Assembly: GCA_965208745.1 (NCBI GenBank)
Contig: CBDBPN010000003.1
Coordinates: 434,001-498,000, forward strand
Length of the DNA stretch: 64,000 nt
DNA from: VXNE01 sp965208745
Lineage (GTDB): Bacteria; Pseudomonadota; Gammaproteobacteria; Pseudomonadales; Azotimanducaceae
Direction of reading: 5' to 3'
Made by a program: the position numbers and the translations under genes. The notes under the pieces were generated by a model. The model worked only from the letters and a program-made list of their open reading frames with translations. It had not been told where the DNA came from and searched no databases. Every line of letters starts with the position of its first letter. The stretch's first letter is position 1. This document shows positions 59,807-64,000 of this stretch, in pieces.

Positions 59807-60697
59807 ATGGCGTCCAATCTCGCCCGGCGGCTCGTCCGCGAGCCGCTGCTCCATTTCGCCGCCATCGGCGTGCTGCTCTTCGGCGCGTACGAGGTCACCC
59901 GTCCGGACGGGCCGGAACAGGACCGGATCGTCGAGGTCGACCGCCACGAACTGACCCGCCTGGCGGCGCAGTGGGAGGCGCAGTGGCGCCGGCCCCCGTC
60001 GGTCGAAGAACTCGCGCGGCTGGCCGACGCCCGCGTCCAGGAGGAACTGCTCTACCGCGAGGCCGTGGCCATGGGCCTCGAGCGCGGGGACGCGGTGGTA
60101 CGCCGGCGCCTCGGGCAGAAGCTCACCATCGCGTGGGCCGACCTCGCCGCCCTGGCGGTCCCCGATGAGAGCGCATTGACGGCGTACTACGAAACCCATG
60201 CGGACCGCTATCGACTTCCCGCCGAACTGACGCTGTCGCACCGGTTCTTCAGCCGTGACCGGCGCGGCGAAGGAGCCGAGGCAGCGGCAGCGACGGCCCT
60301 CGAACGGCTGCTGGCGGGCGACCCCGTGCATGATGACGCGTTCCACGGGGCGAAGCTGCTGACCCTGCCGAACCCGCAGCGGCTGGTCGGCGACTTCGGC
60401 ACCACGTTCCGCGACGCTGTCGTGGCCGCGGCGGAAGCCGATACGGAGGACTGGTTCGGTCCCGTGCGATCGGCCTACGGCTGGCACCTCGTCCGCATCC
60501 ACACGTACACCACGCCACGCCCGAGGCCGTTCGACGAAGTCCGCGACGAGGTGCACCTCGACTGGCAACGCGAGCAGATCGAACAGGACCGCGAACGGCG
60601 CCTGGAACGGTTGCGAACCGCCTATGACGTGCGCATCGCGCCCCTGGCCCCGGTCACGGACCGGGGGAACGCATCCCGGGAAGCGGACGCGCCTTGA
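59807..60697 (+). CDS. Peptidyl-prolyl isomerase, PpiC-type parvulin, membrane anchored
   Basis: A 296-residue protein with one N-terminal membrane helix (LLHFAAIGVLLFGAYEVTRP) and periplasmic helices (ARLADARVQEELLYREAVAM). The parvulin-like domain contains RLPAELTLSHRFFSRDRRGE, LVGDFGTTFRDAVVAAAEAD and WFGPVRSAYGWHLVRIHTYT, the latter the classic parvulin GW-H-L motif. It follows the DUF3604 gene by 10 bp and overlaps the HupE-like gene (TTGA). A dedicated chaperone for the large DUF3604 protein is a reasonable inference. Confidence 0.87.
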   Translation: MASNLARRLVREPLLHFAAIGVLLFGAYEVTRPDGPEQDRIVEVDRHELTRLAAQWEAQWRRPPSVEELARLADARVQEELLYREAVAMGLERGDAVVRRRLGQKLTIAWADLAALAVPDESALTAYYETHADRYRLPAELTLSHRFFSRDRRGEGAEAAAATALERLLAGDPVHDDAFHGAKLLTLPNPQRLVGDFGTTFRDAVVAAAEADTEDWFGPVRSAYGWHLVRIHTYTTPRPRPFDEVRDEVHLDWQREQIEQDRERRLERLRTAYDVRIAPLAPVTDRGNASREADAP

Positions 60698-61659
60698 TCC
60701 GCCGCGCCGCGTCCATGCTGCTGCTCGTCGCGTCCGCGGGCGTCCTGCACGCGCACGACATGCAGATGGCCATCGTCGAGGTCCGCGAGGTCGCCGAGGG
60801 CTCGTACGCGCTGACGATGCGCACGGCGCCGGGCGCGGAACGGCTGCCGGGGATCGAGCTGTCGCTGACCGAGGGCTGCGAAGACGTCGGGCCGATACGA
60901 CGCGTCGAACGCTTCGATCACGTCTCCTTCGAGCGGCGCATCGCCTGCCCGGTGGACGGTCCACCGCCCGCGCTCGGGGTCTGGAACGCCGGCATCGTCG
61001 ACGCCCTCATCCGCATCGAGGACCGGGCCGGCAACCTGACGACGCGCATCGTCTCGGAGCCGTTCGCGGAGATCGTCCTGGGCGAACCGGGAGCGGGCAT
61101 CGCCGAACGCTTCCTGCTCGGCGTCGAGCACATCCTCTCCGGCGTCGATCACCTGCTCTTCGTTTTCGGCATCCTGCTGCTCGTCCGGGGGGTACGCGTC
61201 GTCGTGGCAACGATCACGGCCTTCACGCTCGCGCACTCCCTGACGCTGGCGCTCACGGTCCTCGACGTCGTTCGGGTACCAGGCCCTCCGGTCGAGGCGT
61301 TCATCGCCCTCTCGATCGTCTACCTGGCGCTCGAGGTCGCCCGCCGCGGTGCGGCCGACGTCCGGCTGACGCCCCCGTGGGCGGTCGCCTTCGCGTTCGG
61401 TCTGATCCACGGGTTCGGCTTCGCCGGCGCCCTGGCGGAAACCGGGTTGCCACCTGGCGAAGTGCCGATGACGCTGTTCCTGTTCAACGTGGGCATCGAG
61501 GCGGGCCAGATCGCGTTCGCGAGCGTCTCGGGGGTTGTCTTGTGGCTGGCCTACCGGGTCCTCGAAGCCCGGTCGTGGTACCTGGACCGCGCCGCTGCCT
61601 ACGGCCTCGGAGGCAGCGCGAGCTTCTGGGTGATCGACCGGGTCGCGGGGTTCTGGTAG
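60694..61659 (+). CDS. HupE/UreJ-family membrane protein
   Basis: A 321-residue protein, TTG start 60694. A signal peptide and a soluble N-terminal domain (VLHAHDMQMAIVEVREVAEG, with a His-rich start) precede six or seven membrane helices. The HupE/UreJ metal-binding-like signature is GVEHILSGVDHLLFVFGILL, followed by FTLAHSLTLALTV and FGLIHGFGFAGALAETGLP; the His and Asp residues in these segments match the family. Some HupE/UreJ proteins transport nickel or cobalt. Coupled to the parvulin gene by TTGA, so the trio DUF3604-parvulin-HupE is one unit. Confidence 0.87.
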   Translation: MIRRAASMLLLVASAGVLHAHDMQMAIVEVREVAEGSYALTMRTAPGAERLPGIELSLTEGCEDVGPIRRVERFDHVSFERRIACPVDGPPPALGVWNAGIVDALIRIEDRAGNLTTRIVSEPFAEIVLGEPGAGIAERFLLGVEHILSGVDHLLFVFGILLLVRGVRVVVATITAFTLAHSLTLALTVLDVVRVPGPPVEAFIALSIVYLALEVARRGAADVRLTPPWAVAFAFGLIHGFGFAGALAETGLPPGEVPMTLFLFNVGIEAGQIAFASVSGVVLWLAYRVLEARSWYLDRAAAYGLGGSASFWVIDRVAGFW

Positions 61660-61671
61660 CGGCCCGGCCGG

Positions 61672-62043
61672 TCAGACCTCCCCGCCCTCGCCTGTCGAAG
61701 CGATGGCGGCGGCCCCGGTGTGCGCCTCGACCACCGCGAGTCGCGTCTCTACCGCCCGCATGCGGTCGTCCAGCCTGCGGACGCTTTGATCCACCGCGCC
61801 GATGTCGGACCGGAGCTGGTCCATCTGGCGTTGCAGGTCCGCCCTCAGCCGATCGTCGCCCGCGCGCATTTCCAGCCGCAAATCCGCGATCTCCGCGTGC
61901 AGCGTCGTCCAGCTCGCGAGGGACACGCCCAATATCGCGACACCCATGGTCAGGATCGCCACCATCTCGCTGCTGATGCCGTTGCGGCGGGTGGCGGGTC
62001 CGGAACCCCGCTCCATGTGCCCTGGTTCCACGCTATCCGTCAT
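61672..62043 (-). CDS. Small membrane coiled-coil protein
   Basis: A 123-residue protein with one membrane helix (SSEMVAILTMGVAILGVSLA) followed by a heptad-patterned coiled coil (EIADLRLEMRAGDDRLRADL and QRQMDQLRSDIGAVDQSVRR). It ends in a small Ala-rich tail. Such proteins are common hypotheticals of bacteria. Convergent with the HupE-like gene; the stop codons are 12 bp apart. It could be a scaffold or mechanical anchor. I cannot assign a role. Confidence 0.7.
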   Translation of the reverse strand: MTDSVEPGHMERGSGPATRRNGISSEMVAILTMGVAILGVSLASWTTLHAEIADLRLEMRAGDDRLRADLQRQMDQLRSDIGAVDQSVRRLDDRMRAVETRLAVVEAHTGAAAIASTGEGGEV

Positions 62044-62091
62044 GCTGTCTTCGCCTGCGCGAACTCCTTCGGGAACACCGCACCTTAAGCT

Positions 62092-63978
62092 GAACTTCCA
62101 GAGTCGAACCGAGCCAAGGTATTGATTTTCGGGGGCATCGCCGGGATCTAACGGTTCGCCACTGGGTACGCGCTATTGTAGCCGAAGGCCGAGCAGCCGG
62201 AAGGCTTCGCGCTGCGGTTCGGTGGGTCGGGCGAGGAGTTCGAACGGTTCGGCGCCGGGCAGGCGCGGCGTGACGGTGTTTTTCGTGACGGTGGCGAGGT
62301 CGCCGAGCAGCGAGCGGAAGCTCTGCACGGGCCGCCCGTCGTCGGTGCGCTTGCGACGGGCCTTGCGTTGGGCGGAGTCGGAGACTTGGGCGGGGGCAAC
62401 CACGGAGGCGCGGTCGGCCGCGGCGCCGGCCGGGTCCTCGTCGTCGAACAGCAGCGGCGCCAGCCGCTCGCGCATGTGCCACTCCACGTAGTAGGCGAGC
62501 ATGCACAGCAGCACGTGGGCGCGCACCCGGTCGGCCGTGCGGTGGAACACCGGGCGCACCTTCAGATCGACGGTCTTGAGACTGCGGAAGGCGCGCTCCA
62601 CGGTGCTCAGGCGCTTGTAGGCGCGCACGGCGCCCGCGGCGTCGAGGCGTTCCTCCGGCAGGCTGGTGCGGATGACGTACAGCCCGTCCAGGGCCGCCTC
62701 GGCGGCGATGGAGGCGGCGTTTCTGCGGTGGCCGAAGCAGCCGTCGTCGTCGATGTCCCAGTCGAAGTGCTTGGCCATCCTGTACTTGCCGATGACCTTG
62801 CCGACCCGCGCGCCGATCCGCTCCGCGCCCGTCAGGCGCTTGTGCTTCCGCCGCGTCGCCGCCGCGATGGGTTCGAGCAGCTTCTCGGTGGCCGCGAGCA
62901 GTTCCCCGCGCTTGCGCGCGCGCTCCGCGGCGAGCAGCGGATTGCGGCACACCACGAGGCGCTCGCCGGGATGCGCGTCGGCGCGGATCTCGATCAGGTC
63001 CCGCTCGTCGAACAGCGACGGCTGGATCGCGCCGGCCTCGACCAGCTTGCGGATCGCCGGCCCCCGCAGGGCGCTGATCCAGTCCAGCCCCGCCGGCTTG
63101 ACGTCCTCCCGGATGCGCGCCTCGGTGAGCATGCCGCGGTCGCCCACCAGCACCACCCTGGACAGCCCGAAGCGTTCGCGCAGCTTGTCGATCTGCGCGC
63201 CCACGGTGGCCGGGTCGGCGGTGTTGCCGGGGAACACCTCCACCGCCACCGGCCGGCCGTCGGCGTCGCACAGCAGCCCGAACTCGATCTGCAGCTTGCC
63301 CTTCTTGCCGTCGCGCGAGTGGCCGCGCTTCGCCAGCGGGCACTGGCGCCCCTCCAGGTACACCGAGGTCAGGTCGTACAGCACCAGCGCGCCGTCCGCG
63401 AGATGGCGCCTGGCCAGGGTCCGCTCGATGCGGTCCCGGCGCGCGAGCAGCCAGTCCATGGCGGCGTACAGGTCGTCCTCGGTGAGCGCGCCCAGTCCCA
63501 GCGTGTCGGCCAGGGTGTGGCGCGCGGTGGCCGCGGCGAGGCCGGCGGCGGTGGCCAGCTTCGACCCCGGCTCCAGCACGCGGGCGACGACCATGGCCAC
63601 CACGCGGTCGCGCTCGGGCGAGCGTTGCGCGGCCACGACCCGGTCCAGGCGCAGTTGCCGGAGCGTGCCGAGCACGGCGGCGACATGGCCGTGCGGCAGC
63701 GCGCGGACGATGTCGAAGGCGTCGCCGAGGCGCGTCACCGCGGTGCCGCCCCCGAGCAGGACGCGCAGGCCCTCCACCAGGGCGGGGGGCCACTTGGAGA
63801 GGTTGGCCAGGGTGCGTTTCCTGACCTTGCCGTCGCGTCGGAAGGACTCGCGCAGCAGGACGGCGGGCGGGGAGTTGCGGTTGGGGACCGATTCGATGTA
63901 CATGGCTACGCATCGTGAATCATCTTCCCAATAAAGTCAACATCAAATACTTCCCTGTTCCATCCTTTACATGGCTAC
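62092..63978 (-). mobile_element. IS1634-family insertion sequence, copy 2
   Basis: In reverse orientation, it begins near GTAGCCATGTAAA (63978) and ends GACTCTGGAAGTTC (62092). The 11-bp direct repeat occurs again overlapping the start codon (63909-63899). The length (1887 bp) nearly equals copy 1 (1884 bp). The window's right edge cuts close to its end, so the left limit is less certain than in copy 1. No target duplication is obvious. Confidence 0.7.
62173..63903 (-). CDS. IS1634-family transposase, copy 2
   Basis: A 576-residue intact transposase of the same type as copy 1, the same length but diverged throughout. The DDE motifs are conserved: DGALVLYDLTSVYLEG, VLVGDRGMLTEARI and KRLSTVERAFRSLKTVDLKV. 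N-terminal substitutions are frequent (for example LLGGGTAVTRLGDAFDIVRA versus LLKGGAAVARPEDAFDIVRA). It has the same start context as copy 1, but its -10 element is weak. It lies beside a coiled-coil hypothetical gene with no sign of that gene being disrupted. Confidence 0.94.
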   Translation of the reverse strand: MYIESVPNRNSPPAVLLRESFRRDGKVRKRTLANLSKWPPALVEGLRVLLGGGTAVTRLGDAFDIVRALPHGHVAAVLGTLRQLRLDRVVAAQRSPERDRVVAMVVARVLEPGSKLATAAGLAAATARHTLADTLGLGALTEDDLYAAMDWLLARRDRIERTLARRHLADGALVLYDLTSVYLEGRQCPLAKRGHSRDGKKGKLQIEFGLLCDADGRPVAVEVFPGNTADPATVGAQIDKLRERFGLSRVVLVGDRGMLTEARIREDVKPAGLDWISALRGPAIRKLVEAGAIQPSLFDERDLIEIRADAHPGERLVVCRNPLLAAERARKRGELLAATEKLLEPIAAATRRKHKRLTGAERIGARVGKVIGKYRMAKHFDWDIDDDGCFGHRRNAASIAAEAALDGLYVIRTSLPEERLDAAGAVRAYKRLSTVERAFRSLKTVDLKVRPVFHRTADRVRAHVLLCMLAYYVEWHMRERLAPLLFDDEDPAGAAADRASVVAPAQVSDSAQRKARRKRTDDGRPVQSFRSLLGDLATVTKNTVTPRLPGAEPFELLARPTEPQREAFRLLGLRLQ

Positions 63979-64000
63979 GATTGTCGTGCCAGCGACCATC

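Noticed and set aside
18015..63903. A composite transposon formed by the two IS1634 copies
   Set aside because: The copies are diverged throughout, in opposite orientation, and the 42 kb between them carries housekeeping genes (ilv, pssA, metX, selD) and no target duplication was seen.
1..64000. tRNA genes, rRNA genes or a CRISPR array
   Set aside because: I looked for a T-loop GGTTCGAATCC-type sequence in the intergenic gaps, conserved rRNA blocks and regularly spaced repeats, and found none. A covariance-model scan would be decisive.

Overview
GC-rich chromosomal DNA that looks like a gammaproteobacterium. The best evidence is bamD (14218-15213) divergent from rluD-pgeF (14152-12493), as in Escherichia coli, together with ilvB-ilvN-ilvC-pssA, msrP-msrQ, metX and a selD fused to a dehydrogenase. 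Several features suggest an uncultivated, possibly host-associated lineage: many lipoproteins and exported hydrolases, palindromic repeats of a REP-like type, three insertion sequences (IS) or IS remnants per 20 kb at the left end, and many decayed genes. That ecological reading is inference only.

Layout. 1-9.4 kb: a peptide/nickel-type ABC importer operon (sulfatase, substrate-binding lipoprotein, permease, fused permease-ATPase, ATPase). It is preceded by a second, paralogous binding protein and by a scar holding a truncated HigB toxin, an intact HigA antitoxin and a broken duplicate of an NTF2-like gene. 9.4-11.1 kb: a nicotinamide-salvage pair. 11.2-12.5 kb: a decayed DDE transposase. 12.5-15.9 kb: pgeF, rluD, bamD and a pseudopilin. 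16-19.8 kb: an IS3-family element that splits an unknown ORF, then an IS1634-family element. 19.8-27.3 kb: exported proteins (beta-propeller lipoprotein, BAAT-like hydrolase, DUF3604 protein, SASA esterase) and a CmcJ-like oxygenase. 27.3-29.8 kb: a tightly coupled reverse operon (enoyl-CoA hydratase, LLM flavoprotein, GST, broken small protein). 30-33.5 kb: a GCS2-type ligase, an AstE-like deacylase and MetX in one operon. 33.5-38.3 kb: FrnE-like and SelD-fusion genes, then a redoxin/cytochrome/copper-monooxygenase/EF-hand fusion. 38.3-41.5 kb: dinB broken by a 10-bp tandem duplication, a methyltransferase and a decayed DegT-like aminotransferase. 41.6-47.1 kb: larC, larB and larE for the nickel-pincer cofactor, interrupted by an AbiEii-like nucleotidyltransferase pair and followed by an AlbA/Schlafen-type regulator. 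47.2-51 kb: symporter, DUF4212, MsrQ and MsrP. 51-55.2 kb: pssA and ilvCNB. 55.3-62 kb: an amidohydrolase, a truncated arylsulfotransferase, then a DUF3604-parvulin-HupE/UreJ trio and a small membrane coiled-coil protein. 62-64 kb: a second, diverged IS1634 copy in the opposite orientation.

The genes work together as translationally coupled cassettes: ATGA, GTGA, TTGA or TGATG overlaps occur throughout. The most interesting units are the DUF3604-parvulin-HupE trio, the ligase-deacylase-MetX operon, the msrPQ-symporter chain, the nucleotidyltransferase island inside the lar genes, and an orphan antitoxin beside a truncated toxin. No tRNA, rRNA or CRISPR array was seen. All assignments come from reading the sequence; no database search was run.
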